From: Thermorudis peleae
GTDB lineage: Bacteria > Chloroflexota > Chloroflexia > Thermomicrobiales > Thermomicrobiaceae
Assembly (NCBI RefSeq): GCF_000744775.1
Contig: NZ_JQMP01000003.1
Span: 868,001-932,000, forward strand
Direction of reading: 5' to 3'
DNA: 64,000 bases
Shown here: positions 12,495-21,847 of the stretch, one piece after another
How positions within the stretch are numbered: the first letter of the stretch is position 1
How the letters are laid out: each line of letters begins with the position of its first letter
Program-made: the position numbers and the translations under genes
The notes under the pieces: generated by a model
The model's input: only the letters and a program-made list of their open reading frames with translations
What the model was told of the DNA's origin: nothing
Databases searched by the model: none

Positions 12495-14261
12495 ATGACG
12501 CAGATGCTGCCCACACTACCGGTCTACGAGCAAACCATTACGGATAATCTGGAAGACCTACTCGCAGTGCTACCGCCGGACATTGTCACGGCGCTTGAAC
12601 ACTACAACACGCCTGAAGAGCGCAGTAAACTCATCGAGATTGTGCTTGACCTCGGCCGACGTCCCGAAGCTCGCTTTGAGGACAAAGAAGTCTATCTGGC
12701 AGAACGCGAGGTGACGCGCGAAGATCTCGCCTACGTCGCCAAGCGGATCGGGCGTTTTGGCGATGATAATCGCGCGGGTATCGAGCGAACCTTGCACCGC
12801 ATCTCGGCTATTCGGAGTCGCTCGGGGGAAATCGTTGGGCTCACGTGCCGTATTGGCCGGGCGGTTTATGGAACGGTCGGCATCATCCGTGATCTGATCG
12901 AAACCGGCCAAAGTATCCTGCTGCTCGGACGACCTGGTGTCGGTAAGACAACGATGCTGCGTGAGACAGCTCGCGTGCTTGCCGATGACTTACGCAAGCG
13001 GGTTATCGTCGTTGACACCAGTAACGAGATCGCTGGCGATGGTGACATCCCGCATCCAGGCATTGGCCGTGCGCGCCGTATGCAGGTGCCGACCCCAACA
13101 TTGCAGCACGCCGTGATGATTGAAGCTGTTGAGAACCACATGCCAGAAGTCATCGTTATTGACGAGATCGGCACAGAACTTGAAGCAGCAGCAGCTCGGA
13201 CCATTGCCGAGCGCGGCGTGCAGCTTATTGGCACTGCCCACGGCAATACCCTTGAAAATATCATGATGAACCCAACTCTTTCTGATCTTATCGGCGGTAT
13301 TCAGTCGGTAACCTTGAGTGACGAAGAGGCGCGGCGGCGGGGGACACAGAAGTCAATTTTGGAACGCAAAGCTCCGCCGACGTTCAATATTCTGGTTGAA
13401 ATCCAAACCCGCAATCGTGTTGCCATCCATCGTGACGTTGCAGCGAGTGTTGATGCGATCTTGCGTAACCAGCCGCTCAAGATCGAAATTCGTGAGCGAA
13501 AGCCTGATGGAACCTATGCGGTACATTATGAAGAGATCTACGGTGGTGAACGGTATGGCGAGCGGCAATTGCCTACAGGCCCCCGCCGGTTGGCACAAAC
13601 CCAACCCTGGTCGCAGACTACGACAGTGATCCCGCAGCCAGTAAGTAGCCGAACGCGGGCGAGCAGCTTGGCGGAAGCAAATGACACACGCGTTCCCGAA
13701 AGTGGTGGGCGTGTTCGACCGCGCGAAGTAGGGCGTAAACTGCTGCGAGTCTATCCCTTTGGCGTGAGCCGTAATCGCCTGGACGAAGTCATTCGTCAGC
13801 TCCTGGTTCCAGCCACGCTTGTTCGTTCGCTTGATGAGGCTGATGTTGTCTTTACGCTGAAGAATTACTACCGCAAGCGGCCGCAGGTGGTGCGTGAGGC
13901 GGAGGAACGTGGGCTGCCTGTCTATGTGTTGCGCAGCAATACCGCAGTCCAGATGGCTAATCTCTTCCGGTCGCTCTTTCCAGAACAATTTGCGCTGATG
14001 CCAGAAGAGCAGCCATGGCACGATGATGATGGCCATGCCGCGAGCGAATCGGATGAGGTCGAGAGTGCACTGACTGAGGCAGAAGATGCAATTCACCAGG
14101 TGCTCAGTGGCCTGACATCACGGGCATCGTTGCGTCCGCAAGCGTCGTGGATTCGCCGTCTCCAGCATCAGCTGGCAGAACGCTATAACCTCGGCTCCCG
14201 CAGCCGTGGGCGCGAACCATTCCGCCATGTCGAAATCTTCCGCGAGGAGTCAAGTGCGTGA
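12495..14261 (+). CDS. SpoIIIAA-like AAA ATPase with C-terminal R3H domain
   Basis: A 588-residue P-loop ATPase of the type seen in SpoIIIAA and plastid Ycf45. Walker [10 protein letters not shown] is near residue 145 and Walker [11 protein letters not shown] near 220, followed by [13 protein letters not shown]. After a variable middle, the last 45 residues form an R3H single-strand nucleic-acid-binding domain ([13 protein letters not shown] ... EPFRHVEI). Family members are widespread in non-sporulating bacteria with unclear roles, perhaps RNA or DNA handling. Its stop overlaps the GTG of tmk by four bases. Confidence 0.85.
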   Translation: MTQMLPTLPVYEQTITDNLEDLLAVLPPDIVTALEHYNTPEERSKLIEIVLDLGRRPEARFEDKEVYLAEREVTREDLAYVAKRIGRFGDDNRAGIERTLHRISAIRSRSGEIVGLTCRIGRAVYGTVGIIRDLIETGQSILLLGRPGVGKTTMLRETARVLADDLRKRVIVVDTSNEIAGDGDIPHPGIGRARRMQVPTPTLQHAVMIEAVENHMPEVIVIDEIGTELEAAAARTIAERGVQLIGTAHGNTLENIMMNPTLSDLIGGIQSVTLSDEEARRRGTQKSILERKAPPTFNILVEIQTRNRVAIHRDVAASVDAILRNQPLKIEIRERKPDGTYAVHYEEIYGGERYGERQLPTGPRRLAQTQPWSQTTTVIPQPVSSRTRASSLAEANDTRVPESGGRVRPREVGRKLLRVYPFGVSRNRLDEVIRQLLVPATLVRSLDEADVVFTLKNYYRKRPQVVREAEERGLPVYVLRSNTAVQMANLFRSLFPEQFALMPEEQPWHDDDGHAASESDEVESALTEAEDAIHQVLSGLTSRASLRPQASWIRRLQHQLAERYNLGSRSRGREPFRHVEIFREESSA

Positions 14262-14908
14262 GTTTCTTCATTACTGTCGAGGGGCCAGAGGGAAGTGGAA
14301 AAACCACGCAGGTCCGCGAGTTAGCTGCTCGCTTGCGCTCATCCTCGCATCACGTCATCGCGACGCATGAGCCTGGGGGGACGCCGCTTGGTGAGCAGAT
14401 CCGTGAATTGCTGCTCCACGCCCCTTGGCCCCTGTGCCCTGAAACCGAGGCCTTGCTGGTTACGGCTGCACGAGCGGAGCATGTGACACACGTCATTCGT
14501 CCAGCGCTTGAGCATGGCCACATCGTCATCTGCGATCGTTATATCGATTCAACACTGGCATACCAGGGGGCAGGGCGTGGCCTCGATCTTGATCAGCTTT
14601 GGGCGCTGCAGCGCTTTGCGTTCGACGGACTCCTACCCGATCTCACCATCTTGATCGATGTGCCGGTTGAGGTTGGTCTCGCTCGACGGTATCAGGATGC
14701 GGAGCAACTCTCGCGCTTTGATCAAGAGACGTTGGCCTTTCACGAACGTGTGCGTGCGTGGTACCTTAGGGCGGCACATGCTGAGCCGGCACGCTGGCGT
14801 GTGTTTGACGGGACGTTGCCGCCGGAGATTGTTGCTGAACAGATATGGGCAACGGTACAGACATTTCTCCATAAGCGTGAGCAGATGGGCGCGAGAGGGC
14901 GGATATGA
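14258..14908 (+). CDS. tmk: Thymidylate kinase
   Basis: Phosphorylates dTMP to dTDP. Sequence shows the P-loop GPEGSGKTT (residues 9-17), the DRY motif in [13 protein letters not shown], and a lid region with several arginines. 216 residues is normal. The start is the GTG in the GTGA overlap with the R3H ATPase gene, and the end overlaps darA by ATGA, so the three are translationally coupled. Confidence 0.96.
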   Translation: MSFFITVEGPEGSGKTTQVRELAARLRSSSHHVIATHEPGGTPLGEQIRELLLHAPWPLCPETEALLVTAARAEHVTHVIRPALEHGHIVICDRYIDSTLAYQGAGRGLDLDQLWALQRFAFDGLLPDLTILIDVPVEVGLARRYQDAEQLSRFDQETLAFHERVRAWYLRAAHAEPARWRVFDGTLPPEIVAEQIWATVQTFLHKREQMGARGRI

Positions 14909-15237
14909 AGCTCCTGGTAACCGTCATTCAAGCTCGCGACCTCGAAAACCTCACGCTGGCATTGCACGAACGTGGGTATGCTGCGACACAAGTGCATAGT
15001 GCCGGTGGGTTTTTGCGAGAGCAAAATGTCACGTTGCTGATTGGGGTTGATGATGAGGCAGTGGCAGAGGTGATCCGTATCATTAAAGCGAATTGCTATT
15101 CGCGTGTGCAGTACGTTAACCCTCTCCTCCCAATCGTCGATGCTGGTGAAGTCTTTCTCCCGAATCCGGTTGAGGTGCAGGTCGGTGGCGCGCATGTCTT
15201 TGTTCTCCCCGTTGAGCGGCTCGTGCGGTTACCATAA
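14905..15237 (+). CDS. darA: Cyclic-di-AMP receptor, PstA/DarA family
   Basis: A PII-like trimeric protein that binds cyclic-di-AMP. The 110 residues follow the family pattern: short beta start ([12 protein letters not shown]), the STGGF-like loop here SAGGFLREQN, the TLLIGVDDE strand, and the late VGGAHVFVLPVERL. In Firmicutes the same gene commonly sits next to tmk, as here. Its presence implies that this organism makes c-di-AMP, although no cyclase is in the window. The start overlaps tmk by four bases. Confidence 0.9.
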   Translation: MKLLVTVIQARDLENLTLALHERGYAATQVHSAGGFLREQNVTLLIGVDDEAVAEVIRIIKANCYSRVQYVNPLLPIVDAGEVFLPNPVEVQVGGAHVFVLPVERLVRLP

Positions 15238-15269
15238 GGAGACAGAAAGGGGAACGGGGGCAAGCTAAG

Positions 15270-15914
15270 ATGGAAGCGCTTATCGCTCGTGCCGTGCACC
15301 TCGTGTTAGCTGTCAGTATTGCCTACTACTTGGCACTCTGGTTTGCCTTAGTCGTCTGGACATTCCAGGATGTACAGGCGCGAACCCGCAGTGTGCTCGC
15401 CCAGATTTTCGCGACGTTGTTGGTCGTTCTGTTTTCGGTTCCCGGGGTGCTGCTCTATCTGTTACTCCGTCCGAAGGAAACGCTTGAAGATGTCTACCAA
15501 CGTTCCCTGGAGGAAGAGTATCTGCTTCAGGATTTGGGTACCTTCGCCTTATGTCCGCATTGCCAGCATGTCGTGCACGAAGACTTCCTTTACTGTCCAA
15601 CATGCCGGAATCAAATTCGCCATGGTTGCTCGGCCTGCGGTCGCCTGATCGATTTGCGGTGGGCAATTTGTCCGTACTGCGGGCACGAGCAAGAGGCCGA
15701 GGCACTGGTAACTACCGAAGAGAGCCGATGGGCGTTGCCCGGGCTCAGTCGGCTTACGCGGCAGCTGCGCCGTGCGGAATCTGAGCCGACCCTTGATCAG
15801 TCGTATCAATCGGAGCCCGCAGTTCTCGGCGATCGAGACGGGCGAGTGCTTCCCCGGGCTACTTCGCTCGCCGACGAGGATACAAGCGAAATTCGGCCCA
15901 CCACGTCGCGTTAA
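15270..15914 (+). CDS. Membrane protein with double zinc ribbon
   Basis: Two hydrophobic segments (about residues 9-30 and 44-67) are followed by a cytoplasmic region with four CxxC pairs (CPHC, CPTC, CSAC, CPYC), that is, two tandem zinc ribbons, and then a polar tail. Length is 214 residues. No enzymatic motif is visible. It lies 32 bases after darA and probably belongs to that operon. Its TAA stop shares the bases TTAA at 15911-15914 with the stop of the convergent photolyase gene. Confidence 0.75.
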   Translation: MEALIARAVHLVLAVSIAYYLALWFALVVWTFQDVQARTRSVLAQIFATLLVVLFSVPGVLLYLLLRPKETLEDVYQRSLEEEYLLQDLGTFALCPHCQHVVHEDFLYCPTCRNQIRHGCSACGRLIDLRWAICPYCGHEQEAEALVTTEESRWALPGLSRLTRQLRRAESEPTLDQSYQSEPAVLGDRDGRVLPRATSLADEDTSEIRPTTSR

Positions 15915-17356
15915 CGCTCTTCGTCTCTCTTTTGCTTGTCCCGGTGTAGCTGTTGTAGCAAGCGGAGTGCTCGTTGACGTGCTTGCTCATGGTCAACGAG
16001 TGGAGCTGGATACGTATCACCAATGCGACAACCAGTTTTGCGCTGAAGATCGACTGGCATATCCCATGGGTGATGGATAAAGCGATCGGGAACGTGGGCT
16101 AAAGCTGGCACCCAACGACGAACATACCGGCCGCCTGGATCAAACTGCTCTCCTTGCTTGACGGGATGAAAAATCCGGAAAAAGGGCGCCGCATCCGTTC
16201 CTGTGCCGGCTGTCCATTGCCATCCTCCATTGTTCGCTGCTGGATCGCCATCAATGAGTTGCTCCCAAAACCATCGCTCTCCCCAGCGCCAGTGCACAAG
16301 GAGATCTTTGACCAAGAAGGATGCGACGATCATCCGAGCCCGGTTTGAGATCCATCCCTCTTCCCGCAACTGCCGCATCGCGGCATCAACGACCGGGTAA
16401 CCTGTCATACCTTCACGCCATGCGGCAAAGAGCGTCGAATCATTTTCCCAAGGAAAGTTGTCATAGACCTGGCGGAAATTCTGTTTTACGACATGCGGGA
16501 AGTGCGCAAGAATGTTGACATAAAATTCTCGCCAGATAAGCTCGTTGATCCAGGCATCGACGCCTTGCTTTGCTTCTTCGGTTTTGGCCTTCGCGCGTGC
16601 TTCCATGGCTGTGACAAACGCAGAGCGGGCAGAGAGTAAGCCGAAGCGAAAATAAGGGGAAAGTCGTGAACTCCCTCGGCCGTCCAACCAATTCCGTTCA
16701 TGGTGATAGCGAAAGATTGGGGCCTCATCTCCGTGGCAGAAATGCTCTAACCGTTCCTGTGCTGCTTGTTCGCTCGGTGGGAAGTGCGACCAATCGAATC
16801 CCGCGATGATTGGAATCGGATCACCTGTGATCTCATCGGGAACAGGTGGAAGATGGGTTGGGGGAGGAAGGAGCGCTGATCGCGACGGGCTTGGAAGCGC
16901 ACGCCATGCTCGCGCAAACGGCGTGAAAACGGTGTAGGGCTTGTCATCGGCGGTGCGCACGGTTTCTGGCGGATGAATCACCACACCGGGGGTAAGGTGT
17001 AAGGGAACGTGTTTGGCTACCCGTGCATCACGTTGTCGGGCATAGGGCGAGTAGTCTTCTTCGGCAAAGACTGCTGTTGCACCACTCTCACGGACAAGTG
17101 CTGGAATGAGGTCGTCGGGTTTCCCATACCGAACAACAAGGCGGCTCCCGCGCTTTCTTAGGGCACGATCGAGGCTGCGGAGTGCCTCGTAGAGAAATGC
17201 AAGCCGTCGTTGACTGACAGAGTGGCCATGGTGAGCAATGGGGTCAAGGATGAAAACCGGAATAACCTGGTGAGCATGGCGCAGCGCTGCTGCCAATGCT
17301 GCATTATCAGTGAGTCGAAGATCGCGTCGAATCCACCAAAGTGCCACCGATGACAT
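15911..17356 (-). CDS. phr: Deoxyribodipyrimidine photolyase (class I type)
   Basis: Repairs UV-induced cyclobutane pyrimidine dimers with blue light and FAD. The N terminus WWIRRDLRLTDN is the antenna-domain signature; the FAD-binding half holds RGSSRLSPYFRFGLLS, WINELIWREFY and the late NNGGWQW ... FRIFHPVKQGEQFDP. Length is 481 residues from ATG 17356, chosen because AGGAGG lies seven bases upstream. That start is inside the end of the upstream oxidoreductase gene (50-base overlap), so the two are coupled. Confidence 0.95.
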   Translation of the reverse strand: MSSVALWWIRRDLRLTDNAALAAALRHAHQVIPVFILDPIAHHGHSVSQRRLAFLYEALRSLDRALRKRGSRLVVRYGKPDDLIPALVRESGATAVFAEEDYSPYARQRDARVAKHVPLHLTPGVVIHPPETVRTADDKPYTVFTPFARAWRALPSPSRSALLPPPTHLPPVPDEITGDPIPIIAGFDWSHFPPSEQAAQERLEHFCHGDEAPIFRYHHERNWLDGRGSSRLSPYFRFGLLSARSAFVTAMEARAKAKTEEAKQGVDAWINELIWREFYVNILAHFPHVVKQNFRQVYDNFPWENDSTLFAAWREGMTGYPVVDAAMRQLREEGWISNRARMIVASFLVKDLLVHWRWGERWFWEQLIDGDPAANNGGWQWTAGTGTDAAPFFRIFHPVKQGEQFDPGGRYVRRWVPALAHVPDRFIHHPWDMPVDLQRKTGCRIGDTYPAPLVDHEQARQRALRLLQQLHRDKQKRDEER

Positions 17357-18893
17357 CAGCTTCCTCCTCATGGAGATTGCGCATCGTCGCGGCATGCTTG
17401 TTCATGTTGAGTGCTTGCCCATGTTCCTGAAGAATTGCGTGCGCAACAGCAAGCCCTCCGAGTGCTGCTGCGGCGATCGACTGCCCCGGGAACGTGCTAT
17501 CACCAACAAGCCAAAGGTTTGGGGCAAGCCGGCGTGGAACAGCGCGGCCGAGGCGGGTCTGCGGAAATCCGCCTACCCACCCGAACAGGCGACGGGTGAA
17601 GCGAGCGAAGCTGACGGGAGTTCCCGGAACAAGGAGCCGAATAGCATCGCGAATGGTAGGCAGTACGCGAGCAATACCGTCGAGCATGCGCTCGGTATAG
17701 GCTTGTTTACGTGCGGCATAGCCGGCGGGATCATGTTGCCGTAAGTTCCACCATGGCTCCCAACGCGTGTGCGTGCTCGCCGTTAACGCGCGTTGCCCAG
17801 CTGGTGCGCGTGCTGTATCCCAGGATGGGCTGAGGGAAAGGAAGATACTGTGCCCCTCGCCAAAGGTGCCGTCAACCAGGATCTGGTGATGCAAAGGAAA
17901 ATCGTTGGGAACTGCGTCCTCGTCAATACCAAGATAGAGCACAAACGCGCTCCAGCCCTCTGGTGGATGGCGAATAATGTGGTGGAGTGTTGCCGGTGGT
18001 GTCGTAAGCAATCGAGCGAGGCTCCAGGGTGAGAGGTTGGCAATGATGCAAGGTGTTGTTACCTCAAGCCCACGATTGGTGATCAGCGTGAACTGCTCAT
18101 CACTGTGTTGTGTAATGGATGTGACTTCGTGGCGAAGCATAACGCGCCCGCCTTGCCGGATGATAGCGTCGCAGAGGGTCGTGGCAAGTGCGCCCACGCC
18201 ACCACGGACGACGACAACACCGCGGTTGGTGAAATCGAGAGCTGCTGCACCATAGAGCGCGTTCACGCGGTTGCTCGTTGCTTGAGCGGTAATGAGCAGC
18301 TGGGCATCAACAAATTGACGCAGTCGACTGTTCTCGGATGGCACATGATGTGCAACAGTGCGAAAAGCATCGGGAAGTAAGCCGAGGCGTTTCCAATCGT
18401 GCTGGATCAGTTGCCAACCCTCGACCCCAAGACGCAGGAAATCCTGCAGGCGCTGTGGCGGCCACGGGATGCAGCGCGCCGCAAGCTCCCAAAGCGGCTG
18501 TGCTGTTGCTTCCTGCCATCTCCAGAAACGGAGTGATGACGGGCCGAATGCTTCACAATAGGTCTGCCAGTGACGCTCGTCGCCCCAGCGGGGTACCGTG
18601 GTTCCATCTGGCAGGTGCACGACGAGTGCAGGCTCGTGCCGGACAACTGGCCAGTCGGTGATGCCTGTTGCGCGGCTGAGCAATGCCATTGGGCCATCGG
18701 CTGTAAATCCACTGGCGAGCGTTGCGCCGGCATCAAACCAGTAGCCGCGATGGCGAAAGGTTGCAGCGCATCCTCCTGGATAGACATGGGCGTCAAGGAC
18801 AAGCGGTGGTACACCTGCGTGCGCGAGTGTGGCTGCAGCGGCAAGACCGCCGATGCCTGCTCCGATAACGACGACGGGTGCGGGAACGGCCAT
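17307..18893 (-). CDS. Phytoene desaturase/carotenoid isomerase-like FAD oxidoreductase
   Basis: A 528-residue flavoprotein of the CrtI/CrtISO type. The N terminus has the dinucleotide-binding fold VVIGAGIGGLAAAATLA and then the GGCAATFRHRGYWFDAGA motif; the C terminus has LWLVGDSTFPGQSIAAAALGG, the usual FAD-binding end. It probably desaturates or isomerises a carotenoid or related polyene, but the exact substrate cannot be read. ATG 18893 has GGAGGG just upstream. It precedes and overlaps photolyase, which suggests a light-related operon. Confidence 0.85.
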   Translation of the reverse strand: MAVPAPVVVIGAGIGGLAAAATLAHAGVPPLVLDAHVYPGGCAATFRHRGYWFDAGATLASGFTADGPMALLSRATGITDWPVVRHEPALVVHLPDGTTVPRWGDERHWQTYCEAFGPSSLRFWRWQEATAQPLWELAARCIPWPPQRLQDFLRLGVEGWQLIQHDWKRLGLLPDAFRTVAHHVPSENSRLRQFVDAQLLITAQATSNRVNALYGAAALDFTNRGVVVVRGGVGALATTLCDAIIRQGGRVMLRHEVTSITQHSDEQFTLITNRGLEVTTPCIIANLSPWSLARLLTTPPATLHHIIRHPPEGWSAFVLYLGIDEDAVPNDFPLHHQILVDGTFGEGHSIFLSLSPSWDTARAPAGQRALTASTHTRWEPWWNLRQHDPAGYAARKQAYTERMLDGIARVLPTIRDAIRLLVPGTPVSFARFTRRLFGWVGGFPQTRLGRAVPRRLAPNLWLVGDSTFPGQSIAAAALGGLAVAHAILQEHGQALNMNKHAATMRNLHEEEADVIGGTLVDSTRSSTH

Positions 18894-18906
18894 GATACCC
18901 TCCGGA

Positions 18907-18928
18907 ATTTAACTAAATATTGTTAAAT
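18907..18928 (-). promoter_or_regulatory. AT-rich palindromic operator-like site before the desaturase/photolyase operon
   Basis: ATTTAAC (18907-18913) and GTTAAAT (18922-18928) form a perfect 7-base inverted repeat around an 8-base AT spacer. It sits 13-35 bases before the ATG of the desaturase, next to its ribosome binding site, in otherwise GC-rich DNA. This looks like a repressor site. A GGAACTT element 15-20 bases further upstream could be an ECF-type -35. Function is inferred. Confidence 0.55.
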
Positions 18929-18960
18929 CATCCGCAAAAGTTCCCGTCTCCTCCCGCGAT

Positions 18961-19821
18961 TTACTGGCGGCTCGTGGGAAGCTCGTGGCGGAGTTTGAGC
19001 GGACGAGAGGGGCGTGCGTCTGGGCGAATCTGAAAATTGAACTTGCTGCGAAACGCCTGGTAAAAGTTCATCTCCGGGAGAACGACGCGAAGAAAGCGAT
19101 GCACACCACGCTGCACCGTAATTAAGTCTCCGGCCTGGAGTTTGCACTGCGGCTGGCCGTCAAGGACGAGGGTAGTGTCACGCTCGCTCGTTAAGAGCAG
19201 CTCAAGGACGGCTTCCTCCGGCACGACAAGAGTTGTTCGAATCGGCGAATGAGCGCAGATTGGTGTTACCGCAAAACCTTTGACGCCAGCGCTGAGAACT
19301 GGCCCTCCAGCTGCCATGCAGTACGCCGTACTCCCTTGGGGCGTTGCGATGATCATGCCGTCGCCTGGATAGGTGTTGACGTACTGCCCATCGATGTAGA
19401 GTTCAATTTCGATCATCTGGAGCCCTGCACGCGCAACGACATCGTTAATCGCCCACCCCTCGCTTACAGCGTGGTCTTCCCGCGTGACGTGGGCGCTGAG
19501 GGTAGGACTTTCCTGGACAACGTACTCACCAGCCAGGACTTGAGCAAGTGCCTCTTGCCAGTGATCTTCCTCAATCATGGCCAGGAAGCCGACGTGGCCC
19601 ATGTTAATGCCAAGAATTGGGATATCGGGGTAGACGTGTGCGGCACGCATGATGAGCCCGTCGCCCCCAATTGTCACTAACATGTCGACACTGGCGTGAT
19701 CAAGTTCGCTTTCGCCAACAACAGCTATCTGTTGTCGTCTGAGCCAGTCTCGGATTGCGGCAGCCAGTTGTGCTGCCCGGGGCTTGCCTTGAGCGGCGAT
19801 CAGGCCGAATTGTCGTGCCAC
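18961..19821 (-). CDS. nadK: NAD kinase
   Basis: Makes NADP from NAD and ATP. Visible are the GGDG motif in TIGGDGLIMRAA, the NMGHVGFLA segment, and the conserved NE/D-type region around INDVVARAG with TPQGSTAYCMAAGGPV. I chose GTG 19821 (286 residues) because AGGAG lies seven bases before it and the protein then begins MARQFGLIAAQGKP, matching the family start; a GTG at 19848 gives nine extra basic residues. It lies upstream of the desaturase operon on the same strand. Confidence 0.95.
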   Translation of the reverse strand: MARQFGLIAAQGKPRAAQLAAAIRDWLRRQQIAVVGESELDHASVDMLVTIGGDGLIMRAAHVYPDIPILGINMGHVGFLAMIEEDHWQEALAQVLAGEYVVQESPTLSAHVTREDHAVSEGWAINDVVARAGLQMIEIELYIDGQYVNTYPGDGMIIATPQGSTAYCMAAGGPVLSAGVKGFAVTPICAHSPIRTTLVVPEEAVLELLLTSERDTTLVLDGQPQCKLQAGDLITVQRGVHRFLRVVLPEMNFYQAFRSKFNFQIRPDARPSRPLKLRHELPTSRQ

Positions 19822-19911
19822 ACCTCTACTCCTACGTCGCTGTCTCACCCCTAGGAATGGTACTCAATTCGCCGTATGCTTGGACAGAGAAGGAGCGAGG
19901 AGGGACAACGC

Positions 19912-20568
19912 ATGACTGGACAACACTGGATCGAAGAGGCTGGGTTAATTGCTGTGATCCGACTTGATGACCTCAGTTGTGCACTCCAACTGACGGAAGC
20001 GTTGCTTGATGGTGGGGTGCGGGTTCTCGAGTTTACCTATACAAATCGGGAGGCTGGGCGGGCAATCGAAACAGTTCGTCGAGAATTTGGTGAGGCTTGC
20101 CACGTTGGTGCGGGAACTGTGCTCGACGCAGAAACCGCACGTCAGGCGATGATTGCAGGGGCTGAATTCATTGTCACACCGACATTACGCCTTGAAACAA
20201 TCGAGATATGTCGGCGCTATAGCGTGACAAGTCTGATTGGTGCGTTTACTCCCACAGAAATTCTGACGGCGTGGGAGCATGGGGCCGACTTTATCAAAGT
20301 TAACCCGGCGAGCCTTGCTGGCCCAGCCTATTTCAAGGATGTGCTTGCACCACTTCCACAAGTCAAGCTTATTCCTTCAGGTGGTGTAACACTCGAGACT
20401 GGCCCTGAGTTCCTCAAGGCAGGTGCTGTTGCCCTCGCCGTCGGCAGCCACCTCATTGACAAGCGGGCAGTTGCGGAGCGCGATTGGGGCACTATTCGCG
20501 AGCGAGCCCGGGCGTTTGCTGAAATGGTTGCTCGCGTGCGGAGCCCTGAGCATCCTGTGCATCTCTGA
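19912..20568 (+). CDS. eda: KDPG/KHG-type aldolase
   Basis: Class I aldolase of the 2-keto-3-deoxy-6-phosphogluconate family, which splits KDPG (or a close analogue) into pyruvate and a triose phosphate. The 218-residue barrel shows the Glu of RVLEFTYTN, the GAGTVLDAE segment, the Schiff-base lysine in DFIKVNPA and the phosphate loop LIPSGGV. ATG 19912 follows GGAGGG. No dehydratase (edd) is nearby, so the pathway is uncertain. The stop overlaps the start of recO (TGATG). Confidence 0.85.
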   Translation: MTGQHWIEEAGLIAVIRLDDLSCALQLTEALLDGGVRVLEFTYTNREAGRAIETVRREFGEACHVGAGTVLDAETARQAMIAGAEFIVTPTLRLETIEICRRYSVTSLIGAFTPTEILTAWEHGADFIKVNPASLAGPAYFKDVLAPLPQVKLIPSGGVTLETGPEFLKAGAVALAVGSHLIDKRAVAERDWGTIRERARAFAEMVARVRSPEHPVHL

Positions 20569-21392
20569 TGAATGAGTCAGGTGTATCACCAGCGCTTCAT
20601 GAGCGTCGTAATCGGCTTTACCGAGTCGAGGCGATCGTCCTTCGTCGCTACGATCTCGGTGAGGCTGATCGTATCCTCGTACTCTATACCTTGCAGCGCG
20701 GAAAGCTGCGCGTCAAAGCGCGCGGCGTCCGCCGTCCGCGTAGCCGGTTAGCCGGTCACCTTGAGTTGTTCGCACGCACGCAACTCGTGCTTGCCCAAGG
20801 TCATGAACTTGATGTAGTCGCACAGGCGATGTTGCTTGATCCTCACCGGGGCTTGCGTGAAAGTGAGCTGCGTGTTGCCTATGCTGGCTACTGCGCGGAG
20901 TTACTCGATGCGCTGACCAGTGAAGCTGATCCGCAGTCAGCCATCTTTCATTTGCTTGCCGAAACACTCGCTGCACTTGCGCACAGTTCTGATCCGTTCT
21001 TTATTGTGCGACACTACGAACTGTGCCTCTTGACGCTGCTGGGATTTCGCCCAGAGTTGTACCGTTGCTTAGCGTGCGACCGCGAACTTCAACCCCTGAC
21101 CCATGCCTTTGTCCCCTCGCTCGGTGGACTCGTCTGTGCTGATTGCGCGGCACAGTATCCCGGCGCATTGGCGGCTTCGGTCCCCGTCGTCAAAGCGCTA
21201 CGGCTTTTGCTGGATCCTCACCAGTGGACAACCCTGCTTGAGCGCCGGACAAGCGAACGCTTACGGCACGACGTTGAAGCAATTGCCCATGCGTATGTGA
21301 CCTCTATCCTTGGTCGCCCCATCGCTTCCCATGCAGTACTGGAGCAACTCCAGCGGCCAGCTTTTTCGCTACCGGCTGAACCACCTGCCTAG
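20568..21392 (+). CDS. recO: DNA repair protein RecO
   Basis: Mediates RecA loading and strand annealing together with RecR. The N-terminal OB fold ([21 protein letters not shown] ... [17 protein letters not shown]) is clear, followed by an alpha-helical domain and a zinc-like pair set (CLACD ... CADC). Length is 274 residues, as usual. The start overlaps the aldolase stop by two bases. Confidence 0.93.
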   Translation: MNESGVSPALHERRNRLYRVEAIVLRRYDLGEADRILVLYTLQRGKLRVKARGVRRPRSRLAGHLELFARTQLVLAQGHELDVVAQAMLLDPHRGLRESELRVAYAGYCAELLDALTSEADPQSAIFHLLAETLAALAHSSDPFFIVRHYELCLLTLLGFRPELYRCLACDRELQPLTHAFVPSLGGLVCADCAAQYPGALAASVPVVKALRLLLDPHQWTTLLERRTSERLRHDVEAIAHAYVTSILGRPIASHAVLEQLQRPAFSLPAEPPA

Positions 21393-21514
21393 TTCGTGTT
21401 ACGCTTCAGCTGGCGACATCGATACGAATGTATCGCTATGCGTGCACGAAAAGTCAGGATATCCTCTTGATGGCACGGGTGGTGGGTTCACCGCGAAAGA
21501 GAGGCGAAGTTGTC

Positions 21515-21847
21515 ATGATGCAAGATCTTCTGATAACAACCACGACGATGGTCGAAGGACGTCCAGTCAAAGAGTATCTTGGGATTGTCACTGGCGAAGC
21601 GATTCTTGGGGCGAACATCTTTCGCGATCTCTTTGCGAGTATTCGCGACATTGTCGGTGGTCGCTCCGGAGCATATGAGCAAGAGCTCCGCCGTGCCCGC
21701 GATATTGCACTGCAAGAGATGGCTGATGCAGCACGCCAACTGGGTGCGAATGCCGTGATTGGCGTTGATATTGACTACGAAACGATTGACATGGGCGGGA
21801 GTAACATGTTGATGGTAACGGTTTCTGGTACGGCTGTGCGGCTCTGA
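21515..21847 (+). CDS. UPF0145/YbjQ family protein
   Basis: A small protein of 110 residues with the family features: [29 protein letters not shown] at the start, an acidic-basic helix, and [15 protein letters not shown] near the end. Family members form pentamers and have been called heavy-metal-binding-domain proteins, but a firm function is lacking. Two ATG codons (21515, 21518) follow AGAGGCGAAG. It is a single gene, 122 bases after recO. Confidence 0.85.
   Translation: MMQDLLITTTTMVEGRPVKEYLGIVTGEAILGANIFRDLFASIRDIVGGRSGAYEQELRRARDIALQEMADAARQLGANAVIGVDIDYETIDMGGSNMLMVTVSGTAVRL

Noticed and set aside
13353-14096. 247-codon minus-strand frame
   Set aside because: Antisense to the R3H ATPase gene.
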